Assembly (NCBI GenBank): GCA_001600095.1
Contig: BCIX01000005.1
Coordinates: 1,432,523-1,496,522, forward strand
Direction: 5' to 3'
DNA from: Bullera alba
Taxonomy: Eukaryota > Basidiomycota > Tremellomycetes > Tremellales > Bulleraceae
DNA length: 64,000 bases
Below are positions 13,677 through 27,111 of this stretch, in pieces (the first letter of the stretch is position 1; each line of letters begins with the position of its first letter). Made by a program: the position numbers and the translations under genes. The notes beneath the pieces were generated by a model, which searched no databases, was not told the DNA's origin, and saw only the letters and a program-made list of their open reading frames with translations.

Positions 13677-13820
13677 CAGTGTGCCTATCGGAGTTGTTGG
13701 GTTGTATGCATGCTGGGGTATAAGCTGTATGCGTGCGGGGTATGCGAGGAGATTAAGACCTCGAGCGATCCTTCGTCGTCCAATCGTCGTCCAATGTCCA
13801 TCGATGATGCCGACGTTCGC

Positions 13821-16643
13821 TCAGCATCTCTCAAAAATTCTGAACAAGTCGGGAAGGTTCGCGACTTGTTGAACATGGGGTCCAATGACTTCTTTGGGCC
13901 ACTGCGTGTGTTTGCGGAACGAGGGGAAGAGGACGTGCTCCAACTGCCAGCGTTGATTCGCCGCTTCTTCGCTCTCAGTTCCGTCTCCCTGCGCCAGGGC
14001 GTCCTCCACATGGTCCGATGCTGGTCTTGGGGAGTAGAAGAATGCAAGTTCTTTGAGGATCGAATCGAAACAAGCTTTCTCGTCGGTCCAATCGGCCTAT
14101 TGTACATTAGCGATGAAATCGAATCGGACCCCGAGAGGGGAGCTGACACCACATACCTCGGTCGCAAGGCAAAGTAGGAAATGAGGCAGTCTGTCCAAAT
14201 TCGGCATGTACCCTTTCAAGATCAAAGGCAGCGTTTCCACCAGCCCGTCCTCGGTTATCCTCAGGGAGAAGTACTCGTCCACCATCTCCCTCTTGTCCAT
14301 CAAAAGGTCAAGCACCCCAGCATGGACCTTTGTCGTGTCGAGCCCATTGGAGCGAATCTTGTCGCCTTCATCCTCGATGGCAATCTCGAGCAGGTCGGAG
14401 AGTGAGGGCGCGGGTTCAAGTTTGATCCGGTGGAATGCACCGAATTGTCTTAATCCAATTTGATAAAAGTGTTCGTCGCTACAAGAAGCACTTAGCATGC
14501 TTTCATTCCACATCTTAAAACACACTCACCCGAGACTGGCGTGGTTGACCAAGAAGAGTTTGGTGCTGAATTGAATCAAGCTCAAGCACAGGTTCGTATC
14601 CGCGATGCCGACAAACGAGTGGCGTGTCATGATCTCGTTCAATTCTGCAGATTGGTATAATCAGCACTAATCACTCATCATCTGGGGAACTCACCAGCAC
14701 ACCCCTTCTTTCTCATCTCCCGCCTCAGCTCGCGTATGCTGGTGAACTCGCACGCGCTCTCTTCAATCTCCGCTGCACTCGTCCTTCCCTTTCCTGGCGT
14801 CTCGTCCCACTGCATCACCCTTTCTCTGCCGTCGTCACTTTGACCATTACTACTTTCGTCCTGATCCTCGTCGGACACTTCTATAGCACCATCGACGTCA
14901 TCGCCAGTTCCATTAACGCCCCTTTTCTTCCTTGGATGCTCGTCGTCCGATTGCAAGACGGGCACTTGCTGTGTAAAAGTGCTCAATTGAGTGGAGTCGG
15001 TGGGTCGAATCATGGAGTCAAGAGTCCGAGACGAAGGGTCGATCCGGACTTTGTAGTTTGGCGCTGGCTTGCGTTGAGACGCGGTGGCAGAGTCTGCGGC
15101 AGGTGTGCTGTCTACCTTTTTGGCACCTTTCTGACTTGGCTCCGAAGCTCCGGGCAGTAGTGTCTAAACGCCGTCAGAGATGAGTCTTATAATCCGGCAA
15201 TGGGGACTCACCTGGACACTGAAGCTGCGGGAAATGTTCGCATTGGCCAATGTGGATTGAATCACGCCTACCACCGCTTCGATCATCTCGTCTTCGTTCA
15301 AGAAATGAACGTCGGATTTGGTGGGGTGCACATTGACGTCTACCTTCTCGGGCTGAATTTCTAGGCTGAGGTAAATCCACGGCGAGGCGCCCTTGGCGAG
15401 ATAGGCCGTATACAGCGAGTCTACCGCTTTCTTCATTTTGCTAGAATCGACCAGTCGGTCTACACCAGGTCTTAGCATTTCCAGAGGGGAAAGAGGTTTG
15501 ACTTACTGTTGATGAAGAGGAGCCAGCCGCCCCTACGTGCCCAGTTGGTGTTGGCACTACTGACCCATCCTCTAACCTTGGCGCCGAGCTTGTCTTCCGG
15601 TCTCAACGTCGTCAACGGGACCTCCAGCAGATCCGCAGCCAGTGAGGGCGTATACAGCAGCGCTATCACGGCTTTTGAGGTCGAGTCTACCGGAGTGGAA
15701 ATGTCAGGCAAGGATGTGCCAGCCTGGGGCATAGTAGCGGTAAGTTCGGTATACCCTCCCTGGAAATAGCTCTGATGCTAGACTCACCTTCTTACACACC
15801 CACGACACGTGTGGGTTGTGCACGGCGTACTTCTGTATCACGTCGAGAATCCGATTGTACTCGTCCGAAGGGGATTTGAAGGCGCGCTTCCTGAGCGGCA
15901 TATTGTAGAACAGGTCCTCTGCCTGTGATCACCGTCTCAGTTGCCACATCCCGGCTTCAAGCCCACGACTCACGCTGATCACAGTCCCGTCGTTGGCGGC
16001 TGCGGGCTTTGGATCTGCCGTGACGCCCGGCTTGGGCGGGATCATCACCCCATCCGAGTAATTGGCTCTATCACAAACCACGCATCAGTCTCCCGTAGAC
16101 TCCGCCCTCGTCATCACTCACTTCCAGCCACAACCCTCCGATCTGATCTTGGTGATCACCTCCACATGACTGCAATAGCTTATACTGGCCAAAGCCTCGC
16201 CTCGAAAGCCGTACGTGACCAGAGACTGCAGGTCCTCGAATTGGCGCAACTTGGACGTCGCGTACCGCGTGCACAGGAGGGCCAAGTCGGTTTTATTGAT
16301 ACCATGCCCATTGTCAGCGATCTGAATCAACTTCAAACCGCCATCTTTGATCGTGAGCTTGATGGAAGTTGACCCGGCGTCGAGCGAATTCTCGATAAGC
16401 TCCTTGATCGCATTGGAAGGCCGGTGGATGATCTACACCCCTGTATCAGTCTGTGTCGCGCTATCGAGACCTCTTTATTATTCAGCAAGCGGGCGAACGC
16501 ACCTCGGCCGCTGCGATCTGGTTGATGACATCCGTGGACAACCTCTTGATCGGCTGGGGTCCAGCTGGGACAAAATCCTCCTTGTCTACATCTTCTACCG
16601 GCTCTCCCTCGACGGCCTCCCGCTCGGTTGTTTCACCCTCCAT
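13821..16643 (-). CDS. MLH1: DNA mismatch repair protein MLH1
   Basis: MutL-alpha subunit acting in nuclear mismatch repair. The N-terminal GHKL ATPase motifs are seen across exons: [33 protein letters not shown] (catalytic Glu and Mg-binding Asn), [26 protein letters not shown] and [12 protein letters not shown]. The transducer domain carries [15 protein letters not shown] Ser/Asp-rich linker (about 14700-15100) follows. The C-terminal dimerisation domain ends [12 protein letters not shown], the universally conserved FERC end that completes the PMS1/PMS2 endonuclease site. The start ATG (16641-16643) lies downstream of an in-frame stop in the upstream sequence. About ten introns. No breaks were seen. 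Confidence 0.93.
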
Positions 16644-16997
16644 TTCATATCCCGTAGCCGCGGTGACTGGCCATCTAAGTGAATCCGGTGGGGAGAATCA
16701 GGTACAGTGTCCGCAGCAGATGAAGCTCGCTGCATGCATCACCTAGTGGTCTTGTCAAGGTCTTGTAGATGCAACACTCGCCCTCTGACGTCTGACTCTA
16801 CGGCGATATCACATTGCGGATAGCGGTTGTCGAACGCGCTTGGCGGAACTGTCCGTAGGCCGCCGCCGAGCGGTGACGCTCGAAGTGATATCGGTGTCGA
16901 TCTTGACCTGCAATGTTGCTATCATTCTCTTGCCCAGAAACGACAGCGACATCACATTAGCTTTGAGCCCAGTCGCCAACACTCTCCCGATATCGCG
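16644..16997. promoter_or_regulatory. Divergent promoter of MLH1 and membrane protein
   Basis: This 354-base gap lies between divergent starts. No clear TATA box or repeat is visible. Confidence 0.35.
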
Positions 16998-18270
16998 ATG
17001 CCGGTCAAAATCGCGTCCGGCCAGCCGAGACGGTACAAACACACCTTGAGAAAGGCTCCCTATCTCGTCTCCCTGATCCTCTTGCTGCTAGCAGCGACAT
17101 TCACCCTGTTGAACATATACGTGGGTATAGCTCGCAGCAGCAGCTATCATAAGCTCTTTTCATGGATTAGCTGACACGACGGTCCAGCTGGTCGACTTGA
17201 TCCACATCGTTACCAAGAGTCCTGGGCCGCTTCGCTTTGAGACCAAGTAAGTCGACTGGATCATTCCGGGGATTCAAAGGATGAGCTGATCGAAGTCCAG
17301 ATATGGTCTATACGAGAGGTATGTTCTCCTCTTTCGATGCCTATACTGTCGATCTTCATTACTGACGCCTCTTCTGCAGGTGCGCCCGAAAATCCGCTCT
17401 GCCCAACACTTTCCTGGCGCCCTCGCATCCGATTCCAGTGGACATGTACAACTCGACCGGAGCCGTGTATCCGGGATTCGAAACGCTCGATACCGAAGAC
17501 GGTAAAGGGGATGACTGGGTCTGTCAACCTTTCCCTACGAGGTATGTGCAACATACGACAACGTGAAAGGCGAGGAGAAAGCTGAGGCGGATACATCCCT
17601 ATAGATCCGAATGCGCCGAGTTTGGCGAGAAGTTTTGCGTGTTATGGTCCACGGCGGGCTATGCTGCTCAACTATCACTAGTCCCCGGAGTCATCTCTCT
17701 GATCTCTCTGCTGTTCATCTTCCTGCATCGGGGCCAGAGAACGGCCCGAGCTCGAGCTAGGAGACAACAGTGGAAATTGGTCTCTGGGACAATGCTCATT
17801 CACTGCCTTTTGCAAATCCTCTCCATCGCCTTGATCCTCCATGTCTTCCGTACAGACGGGCGATTCGAGCAAAAAGGCTCTCGGCTGCGTGAGTCCACCT
17901 GCCGGATCCCCGCGCTCCGATACTGATGATAAACTTGTCTGTAGACAAGTCATTTGTGTTTGGGGTCATCTCTGCATGCCTCTCGGCCACAGTGACCATA
18001 TTCCTCACGTACTCTGGCATGGCGGCGCGTAAAGGAAAGCCATGGGCGGCTGGCATGTCTGCCCGTAAAGCCAGGAGGCACAAGCGAACACGATCGGGAC
18101 ACGTCGTTGCCGTGCCCCCAGGTCAGACCATCCCGCCCGAGCAGAGGGTGACCGTTGGTGAAGTTGAGGCTATGATCGGGAGGGAAGAGGCTGTAGACGA
18201 GAGGACGGCTCTGTTGGCAGGAAGCAGCGCTCTAGCCGCCGGTGGAGGCGAGGAGAGGGCGACGGATTGA
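16998..18270 (+). CDS. Predicted four-helix fungal membrane protein
   Basis: Predicted plasma-membrane or endomembrane protein with tetraspan (Sur7/PalI/claudin-like) layout; no named family could be proven. TM1 is YLVSLILLLLAATFTLLNIY (about residues 22-42). A cysteine-bearing extracellular or lumenal loop follows (YGLYERCARKS, DDWVCQPFPT, CAEFGEKFC). TM2 is LSLVPGVISLISLLFIFL, then a basic cytosolic loop (RTARARARRQQWK), TM3 LIHCLLQILSIALIL and TM4 FVFGVISACLSATVTIFL. The tail is basic then acidic and contains DERTALLAG, resembling an acidic-dileucine sorting signal. Introns have standard donors, and one exon near 17299-17320 is very short. Stop at 18268-18270. It converges on MOT1. Confidence 0.8.
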
Positions 18271-18678
18271 GTGGAGATTGAGTGTGCAACAGGGCAGCGA
18301 ACGGGAAGAGACAATGTGGAGAAGGCTCAGCTTGAACGAAGGGGTCCTCCTCGTGTAGCTATAAATTAGATGAGTGTAATGATTGGGATGAGTGAATGAG
18401 TGCACCTCGATCCGTGCTCTGGATGCTGTGTCGTGTGTGCCGTAGTCTGCTTCACCGAGGTTGCGAGAGCTGCAAGAGAGCATAGCTGGGGTATCGCGAA
18501 CTCGGCTTTCTGACAATGATAGTTCATAGTGCACAGCAGTGCTGACAGGCGGACATGACTCGACACTAAACTATAATCAGGCAACTGGCTCTAATGCTCG
18601 ACAAACTAAATGGTGTAGCTGAGGCTATGATCTGATAATGAATACAGGATACGATGCGATTCTCGAGTCAGCGCTCGA
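18271..18678. other. Convergent 3' intergenic region
   Basis: This 408-base gap sits between the 3' ends of the membrane-protein gene and MOT1. It is a mildly AT-richer stretch with GATGAGTG-type short repeats near 18370-18400. It presumably holds both 3' UTRs; no gene was seen. Confidence 0.4.
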
Positions 18679-21600
18679 CTACACCTTCGACATGAAGTTC
18701 TCCAGTGACAATTCGGCGTATTCGTCCTCGGGTGGTAGATCCTCGAGACTGCGGACCATCAGCAAACGACCTCGGTAGCCAAAAGAGGCATCATTCTCAA
18801 TACGACTCACCCTTCGAGGACCTTGCTTGCGGAAACTGCGCCTGTCGGCTTGGCTTTCGTTGCTCCACCCGCTACAGAATCTCCCTCTGAGGACACCTTG
18901 AACAGATCGAGCACTTCGCCAGTATTCATCGAACCAAGTCCGGCATTCTGCTGGGTAACCACCGAACTTGCAATGTTCAACTTGAACCGCTGCAGTCTGT
19001 TTTCACATCCCAGTGTCAGCTCCCAATGACATCATGTTCCACCTTTGGGAGCGACTCACCCCATGATTTTCTCTTCTAGGGTACCCCTCGTGATCAAGCG
19101 ATACACATTGACCACTTTCTTCTGACCCAATCTGTGCGCTCGATCCATCGCCTGCAGATCCTTCATCGGGTTCCAATCGTGGTCGACGAAGATCACCGTG
19201 TCTGCCCCTGTGAGATTGAGCCCCAGACCTCCGACACTGGTAGTCAGGAGCAACACGTCGATCGTTGGGTCCTCATTGTATGTCTGTACAATGGCGTGCC
19301 GCTTCTTTGGATCCGTTTGACCGTCCATCCGCATGTACTTGACAGAAGGCATCAACCCGGCGAAAAGGTCCCGTTGGATGATATCCAACATGGGGCGAGA
19401 TTGACAAAAGATCAACACGCGATGTTGAGCAGCATCTCCAGTAGGCTCATTGCCGGTGATCTTGTCACCAGGGGTCTGTCCGATCCCACAATCGATCAAG
19501 AGTTGCCTATAGCTCGTATCAGTATACCAACACCCAATGGATCAACGATGAGTCCTGACTGACCTCAAAGCTTCCAATTTGGGCGAGTGGCTGATGTCCT
19601 TGATGGGCAACACCCCCGCACCGACTTTGCTGACTACCTGCTCCCATCTCCTTTTGCCGTCTTCGCCCTCCATGACCAGAGCCGGGTGGTTGCATAGCTT
19701 GCGGAGGTACTGCAAGCTCTGGAACACGTGGCCCTGGCCCGGCTGAGCAGAGTCGCTGGATACTGCCTCGCCGGCCTCTTCCGCCGCTCTCGACTTTGCG
19801 AATTCGTCGTAGAGCGCTTTCTGCACTGGTGATAGATCGCAGTAATAGTCTTGGATGATCTTTGGCGGGAGATCTTGCAGGACATCTTCTTTCAGCCGAC
19901 GGAGGAGGAACGGCAGGACCTGTTTGTGGAGTGACTCGAGCGCCGAGGCAGCTGCCGATGTCCACCTTGTCAGCATGACGACACTTCACGGAACTATAGA
20001 CACCACTTACCGACTTCGCGCTCCTTTTGAGTCGCTTTCCCATCTCTGTCCGCGAGAATGGGTTTCGAGAATCGATCGTTGAACACCCGCTCGTTGCCCA
20101 AGAACCCAGGCATCAAAAAGTCGAAGAGACTCCAGAGCTCCAGCACATTGTTCTGAATGGGCGTACCACTGAGCAACAACCTGTGCTGGGCTTTGATCTG
20201 CTTGACCGCCGCCGACAGCTTGGTCTTCGAGTTCTTGATAATGTGCCCCTCGTCCAGGACGCAGTACAGCCAGTTCACCTTTGACAGTTCTTGGATATCC
20301 GCTCTCACACTCTCGTACGAGGCGATGACCACGTCGGTCGTTGGGTGGTTGATCCTCGAGCGGAGATGAGCTCGCTCGGCAGCCGTGCCGGTGTATTGGA
20401 ATGGCGTGAGGTGATCGGTGAACTTTTTGATCTCGTAGTACCAATGTCCAGTGAGGGTGGGTGGGCAGACGATGAGAGAGGGTAAATGCGCGGAATCGAC
20501 ACTGCCCGATTGAGCGAACTTGGCTGCGCGCTCGTGATGCTTGGAACCGACGATGCAGATCGACTGGAGGGATTTGCCCAGGCCCATGTCTAAGCGCAAG
20601 GTATCAGCATGCAAGCGTCAGGAGAGCGGGAGGCACAGCCGAAACTCACCGTCGCAGAGGATACCGTGGAGTTGATACTTTGCCAAAAAGGCGAGCCAGC
20701 TCACTCCGTCCCGTTGATACTGCCTCAGATCGGCTTTGATTGGAATGGGAATCTCATACTGCTCTGCCTTGCTGCCGTCCAACAGCTGCATAAGGAACTT
20801 TCGCTCTTCGTCTCTCTTGGCCAGGAGCTCGTGCGAAAAGCCTGGCGGATCCGGAATACCGGCCTATGACATGTGTCAGCATAGCCTCAGACTGGGAAGG
20901 GGATAGGAATCACCTCTAGAGGGACCATTTTGACCAATGACGCAAATGTGCTCGTTGACAAGAGCCGGGTCGATTCGTCTGGATCGCTCATTCTGCCGAG
21001 GATCGGGACGATCAGGAATAGGACATATGGGAGGACTTTGATATCGAGCGTCTTGATGACATCTGCGTATGGTCAGCATGACATCAAGCACCTCCGCGTG
21101 TCACTCACGGTGTATCGCCTCAACGGCACCTTGTCTCGAAGACACCCTTTTGGCATCCCCGACCATGGGCACGACATAGTCCACTAGCAGCTTCATACCT
21201 TGTTCCGTCACGACGTCGCATATCGCCGCGAGGCACTTGGCTGCGGTGGACCGAATCAAAGCGTAAGAGCTGGACAGCGCACAGATGATGGATGGCAGGA
21301 GGTCAAGCAGTTGAACATGTAGTGAAGGGTCGAGCTCGTGGACCAGGAATCGCAAGGAGGTCAGGCCATCGATGACCTCCTGTCCTTGCGCTGTATTTTC
21401 GGCAAGTTTGGCATCGACCTCGTCTACGACGGCGGCTGTGACGACTCCGTCAGCACTTGAACAACTTGATCCTGGATTCGCGCCGACTCACTCTGGGTGA
21501 ACGTGCTTGACAAAGCGCCGCTGGCAATCTCCCAGACTTTTGGCATTTGCTCAAACAAACCACCCCCGAACCTCCGGGCAAGGGCTCTAAACGCCTCTAG

Positions 21601-24600
21601 CGCTCCTCTGCGGGTCAACCTCGCCGACAGCTGTTCCTCCGTTTCCTCTGGGACATCCTTCGCTCCAACTCCAGCTCGCTTGGCTCCTGCTGACGCCGCA
21701 GTAGACGCTTTCTCCTCTTTGAGCGAGATGATCCCGTCTGAGGAGTTTGGCCCAGCGGTGAAGATTGGCGTGATGGTGACGTCGGAGCATAGGAATGTGA
21801 AGAGGTTCTTGATAATCTTGTCGCAGGGATTGACTTTGCCGGTGAACAAGGGCGAATTGCAATATTGCACAAAGGCAGAAACGCTATCCGCCGACCTCGA
21901 CTGCAATAGCAGGCTTTCCTCCTTCTGAGAAATGCAAACAGGTCAGCTTGACAAGTCTTTCAGAGAGCTAGAGGAGCAGCCGAACCTTGACGCTGTCCAT
22001 GGTAGCCTTGATGACCGGACCGAACTTTGGCGGCATAACTCTCAGCGCTATCAAAGCTCCCGCCACGGCGGCGAACACCATGACATCGTACCGCTCCTTC
22101 ATGATGCCAAAGTATCCGATCGACGCCATGACTTTGCGCTGCCTATCCCTCAGGCTGGGCAGCACCAATTTGGCCGAATTCTTGCTGAGCAGTGTCGACA
22201 ATTTGTCGAAGTGCTCTCCGACGGCTCGTTGCGCGGTGACAAGGGTGAATGCTGCCCCCTTGGCGGAACTCGCGGTGACTTTGATGGGAAGCTCGGGTAT
22301 CTTGTCTTTGGAGACTTTGCCTTCGGTTGAGAATGCGTTGAGGAGATTTTGGCATTCGTTTCGGATACCCTGGAGGATGATGTCCATTTCTCGATACGTG
22401 CCTTGGGGTGGAGATTGGATAATGTCAAGAAGCTTCTTTGTCAATTGTTGCCCTTTGTCGTTGGTAGTACCGAGGGAAACGCTTGAATCGGCCGTTTTGG
22501 CATTACCCGCCGAGGCCCATTCTTGTATGATGACCGCGGACAAGGTCATTTGGAGAGCACTTCCAGCACCCAGGTTCGAGCGGAGACTGTCCATGCTGTC
22601 GGCCTCCTGTGCCATATGTCAGCGAAATCACTCTCGCCTTCAACACCATTACTCACTGATGAAGCACTGTCCAACAAGGGGGCTAGGGCTTTCGCCGTCG
22701 CGACTCGGTTCTGCAGCACAGACTCGGTCGAAACCAAGGATATGTCCCCCTTGATCATATGTTGATCGATATTGTGACCGAGTCTCCGCTTGCCCTGGTG
22801 GAAGAACGACCTTTCATCCAATGCCAGTCCAATCGGTGTCATGGTCAACTCGTACCAAGTCAAAATATCGCACTTCTCCCCTTTGCCCTGGCGCTCAATC
22901 TCCTGCATTGCCGCCGTGAAAGCTGCAAAGGACATAGCTCTCACATCTTCCCGTTCCTCCAGCAAGAGATTTTCCAAGAGTAATGAAGCGGGTTCCTCGT
23001 TGAGCCAATCACCGCGGGGTAGAACGGGCACCGTGATGAGTGTGAGGAGTGCTTGGACGACGGCTAGCCTGACGGTGGCGATGGGGTGTCGCAAGAAGGC
23101 ATAGATTTTGCTGATCAACGCGCGTCTAGAACGCCTGTAAACTCATCAGCACAGCTCTGATACCGAACAATCTAGATATCGCTCACGGCCCGTCTTCTCG
23201 ATCAGGACTAGACATTATGTCTATCACCTGAATGCGGTTGATAAGAGCACCCAGTAGATCCATGATGGCACCGGTGCTGCTGCCCAGCTCGTCGCTATCT
23301 CCAGCAAGACAGTCCCACAGCGTGTCGACGAGCTTCTCCAGCTCTTCTTGCGACAAGGTTGTTGCTAGAGTATCCGTGATGGGCAATAGAGCGGATGCTG
23401 CAACACTTCGAACATCGTCGTCAATGTCGCTCAACCTGTAATCCGTCAGTTTCACTCGACAAAGCTTACACGACCACTCACGCTAAGACTGCGGAGTCCA
23501 CCACATCCTGTAGCATGGTGGATCGCTGATCACCCATTCCGGGCTTGACATCCTCTTCTCCTTTCCACTGTTCTGACAGGAGATCCCGCCTGACCGCAAC
23601 CTCGTACTTCAGCCCCAATAGACCAGCGTGTCTGACCTCCCAAGAGAACTTCTCTCCTCGAGAAAGACTGGCCGCTTCCTTTCTCCGTTTTGCCCATGAC
23701 TGCCTGACCATCTCGACGAGAGATCCGTGCACAGCAGCGACATCTTCCCGATCGAGGTACTTGAGCAACACACCCAGTGCCTGCGCCGCAGTCTCTCTCA
23801 CTGGCGCGATGACAGTGTCTCCAACAAAGTCCCCGAAGCGATCGAGAGCCAATAGCTGGAGTAGGGATTGTGACAGGTCGATGAGGTATATGGAGGGTAG
23901 GCTCGAGCCCACTGATCGAATGACATCCATGATGGAAATGGCGGAGCCGTGTCGAGACTGCCAAGCGGGATCGTGTAGCGTTGGTTCGATAGCGTCAATG
24001 ACCGTAACCCATGGCGAGACACCCTTCTCGACTAGCAGCGTGGGCAGCTTGACTTTGGTAACTGCATTGCCCTCGGCGTCCACGTCTGGCTCGACGGCGC
24101 CTCCTGCGGCGGCAGCACGTGCTTTCGCTCCGGGGTCTATGGTGATTGTTTCGGTCTTTGCCAAGCTGCCATTCTGGGGCGGAGGCGAATTTGTCGGTGT
24201 TGGCGCTGCAGTTGACGGAGTCGACTTTGACTCTGCTCCTCCAGCGATTTGCTGATTCAACTTGCGCAGCCTATGTCGTCGATCAGTCAATGTAGATCTC
24301 ACATCTCGGTGTGACCTACTTGTTGGCCTCTTCTGCAATGTTGCCCTTTTTCCGCTTTAGCATCGTAATCTGCCTTGCGCTAAGTCCCTCGAATATATCC
24401 TTTGGAGGCTCGACCGGTTTTGGCGGTTCCTCCTCCGTCTTGACCGCTCCCCCATTGGCGGCTTTCGAGTCGATATCCATCGGCTCGTCATCCTCTCCAA
24501 TGACATTATCCACATCGTCTCCCCAGCCCACAGTCTCTCCTAGGCCGATACTGCCCATCATGGCTTTACGCCGCTTGGCTCGGTCGGCCGCGTTGACAGG

Positions 24601-25136
24601 TTTGGCGATGTACTCTCTGCCCGCGGAGGCAAGTAGCGTGTCATGCTCTTTGAGCAATGTGGCCAGGTCCAAGGCTTGGGATTTGCTAGAAGATGGGTCG
24701 GACACCGGGATCACAGAGTACTTTGGCAGTGATTGAGCGAGAAGACCGAGCGCATGGGCGGATGCTTGCCGAGTCTCGGACGACTTTGACTTTAGGAGGG
24801 GGATCAACTTTGAAATGACCAGAAGCACTTCGTTCCAGGCCTCATCTTCGTCTCCCGTCGCCGCAAGGGTGAACTTGCCATCCTGGTTATCCTCCTTGAC
24901 GTCTGGTTTGACGTCGCTTCCGTTCGCTTCGGCGTGTTGGACGGGTGACGGGGTGGTGGTCGCATGAAACGTCTTGACTGTCAATTCCGCCAGTTGTTTC
25001 GCTGCCGTTCTTCTGACTTGAGCTGAAGTTCCCGTCTCCAACAACAAGACCAGCTTGTCTTGCCTGTAGCCATAGTCTCAGTCAGCGATGCCATACACTC
25101 TAGCTTCTCTGTCGCTCATACCCACCTGAACGACAT
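18679..25136 (-). CDS. MOT1: TBP-associated Swi2/Snf2 ATPase MOT1/BTAF1
   Basis: ATPase that strips TATA-binding protein from DNA and redistributes it. The tiny first exon (MSF) joins through a GTGGGT intron to QDKLVLLLETGTSAQVRRTA, the first HEAT repeat typical of MOT1. HEAT repeats continue through about 21100 (for example ALKSSSYALIRSTAAKC-like helices and VRLAVVQALLTLITV). The C-terminal Snf2 motor shows the Walker A motif DMGLGKSLQS, the DEGH box (CVLDEGHIIKNSKTK), SGTPIQNNVLELWSLFDFLM, and motif VI MDRAHRLGQKKVVNVYRLIT. The C-terminus is LSLENFMSKV with the stop at 18679-18681. Expected length is about 1,850-1,900 residues, normal for the family. Many short introns; all ATPase motifs intact. 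Confidence 0.95.
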
Positions 25137-26390
25137 TAGGCTGGACGACCTCCACCTGATAGTATGGCTCGGGCCGACGAGCTCAATTGACCGATTGGGG
25201 TTGGGTTGGGCGAGTCTGAGAAACAAATTAGCCGACGGGGTGACTCAATTTCCCATTTCCCGCTTCGACGCGTTTATGACAAGATTGGGTTTTATCCCCT
25301 TTTTCAACGGCAGAGGACTGGGCGGCGTTATAGAGCTCTGACCGCGTGGCCGAAAGGGTCGATCGGGATTAGCCGAGTGTGGCGCACCTACGTTTGGTCG
25401 TACACATGGTCTTCCGCTCTCGTCCTTGATCGTTTCACACGCTGACGTGCACATTGTATCCGTATCGCGCTCGAGTTTCGACGCTTGACTGCCTGTGCGG
25501 CATGTCTCGAGCACAAGGCCATGGTGGGCTGTGTACGCCGATGACCAACCGGGGAATCGAACGTTTGTGTCGAGCTCACGGACTGCATTCTGCGCTGATC
25601 TCCGATTCTGGTAATACTGTAACTGACGCGAGAGATCCGGGCTGAGAAGTCAGCGTGACCGATACACTGCAACCGCACTGACTCTATATCGAGTACGACA
25701 CGCTGTGATACCTAGTAGCTTAGGGACACAATACGGCTCAGTCTACAGATCGCCATATCCAGCTCACAGGCCAACATCAAAGACATACCTTTCCAAGGAC
25801 GTCCTCGACTCAAGCTCGAGCGCTGAGTATTGGGAGGTGGGAGGTGGATCGACATCGACATGTTGGTCTTAGACGAGGTCATATCCTTCCGATCGATCAA
25901 GCCAGAATGACATGGTCCATGGACATGGTGACTCCCCGGGCTGTTTTTGGAAGCAGTACCGGGCCGCCCACGAGTATCTTGATCCACTGACCCTCGAAGT
26001 CTTGCATAGCTGTTGATCCTCCGAGACAGCCTTGGCATTCTGTACTGCCTTGTAATACAGATGATGGTAGACCATCGTTCGCCATGAAGCGGCGTTCTGC
26101 TCAAGGTGACGAAACGCGAACCCAGACTGGGACTACATGGCACTCAGCTCATTCAATGAGTTCCAGACCAAGCGAGCGAATCATAGACGTCAGATATTGC
26201 CAGTAACTCTCTCTCCTCCGAGTCCAGCGGTGTCAGCAGGCTGTGTGCCATTGGCCGGGCAGCCGTCGATGGGAGAGCCAAGCGTCATCGCGTCATGAAT
26301 GTCATCTCTTACAAATCCTCTTGAGACTCATTGTACTCTGTTGAACTTCGGCGATTAGAGAACGATCGAGAGGCTCAGAACAGTAACACC

Positions 26391-26632
26391 ATGGCTTCCG
26401 GCACTGGAGGTACGAAGACTTGCAAAGATCGCTGTGGCCTAGCCTAGCCTAGCCTCCACTCTCACTGGTACGACTACGAACTGATCTAGGCGAACGACTG
26501 ACCTTCACCGTTTCACCAGAGGTCATCGTAAGTCACCGTACAACAGTAAGCACTAGATTCAGTTCAGAACACCAACAGAGAGCGCTAGAGTCCCGAAAGG
26601 CCGAGACGCGTTGTTGCCAACGACGGGCGTGA
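26391..26632 (+). CDS. Possible spliced microprotein (36 residues)
   Basis: An ATG in good context (CACCATGG) opens MASGTG; a GTACGA donor at 26410 and TAG acceptor at 26489 join GERLTFTVSPEVI; a GTAAGT donor at 26528 and CAG acceptor at 26578 join RALESRKAETRCCQRRA and a TGA at 26630-26632. All splice phases are consistent. The first intron contains four copies of CCTAG (about 26437-26456). No family was recognised and 36 residues can arise by chance, so this is a candidate only. Confidence 0.3.
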
Positions 26633-26980
26633 CGTAACACGCACTGTTTCCAAAAAGTCTAAAACGTGAGGACGCGCCTGAAACACCCTTACCGACGGGT
26701 CATGTCTCGGTGTCAGAGCGCGTCCGAGCAGGTCCGAGCGTTCCTCTCGCTCGGACCTCTCGCCTGTGCCTTGGGTCTGAGCGCAGCTTTCCCCCCCGGG
26801 GCGGCGCCTCATTTGGGGAATTGTCACAACTCTGATCGTCCGACGCGCACCATCTGATGATCCCCCTGTGCCTTTGTGTGCCTCTCTCTGCTGCCCCTTT
26901 GAGTTTGCTCGCTTCCTCTGATCGATCAAAACATCAACAAACACTCCGCGTCCCGAGTCCAATCCTGTCCCATCACAAGT

Positions 26981-26988
26981 TATATATA
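26981..26988 (+). promoter_or_regulatory. TATA box of the secreted Cys-rich protein gene
   Basis: TATATATA lies 123-130 bases upstream of the ATG at 27112 and is followed by a C-rich, purine-poor leader, as expected for a strongly expressed fungal gene. Confidence 0.55.
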
Positions 26989-27111
26989 CAACTACCACCA
27001 CACCTCGCAGACATCTTTGCGCATCACTTTACATTCCCCCCACCGCTATAATCTCTCCACGGACTCTACACCCCCACGCTCTTTAAACCCAAACCCACCA
27101 AATCAACCACA

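Larger units (their letters stand above)
25137..27111. other. Long intergenic region upstream of MOT1 and the secreted protein
   Basis: About 2 kb with no convincing long gene. It must contain the MOT1 promoter (left) and the promoter of the secreted Cys-rich gene (right, with TATATATA at 26981). A small three-exon ORF (26391-26632) is listed separately with low confidence. The pyrimidine-rich stretch at 26960-27110 looks like a 5' UTR of an abundant message. Confidence 0.4.

Noticed and set aside
25540..25575. tRNA T-arm-like motif (GGAATCGAACG) on the minus strand
   Set aside because: No acceptor, D or anticodon arm could be paired around it.
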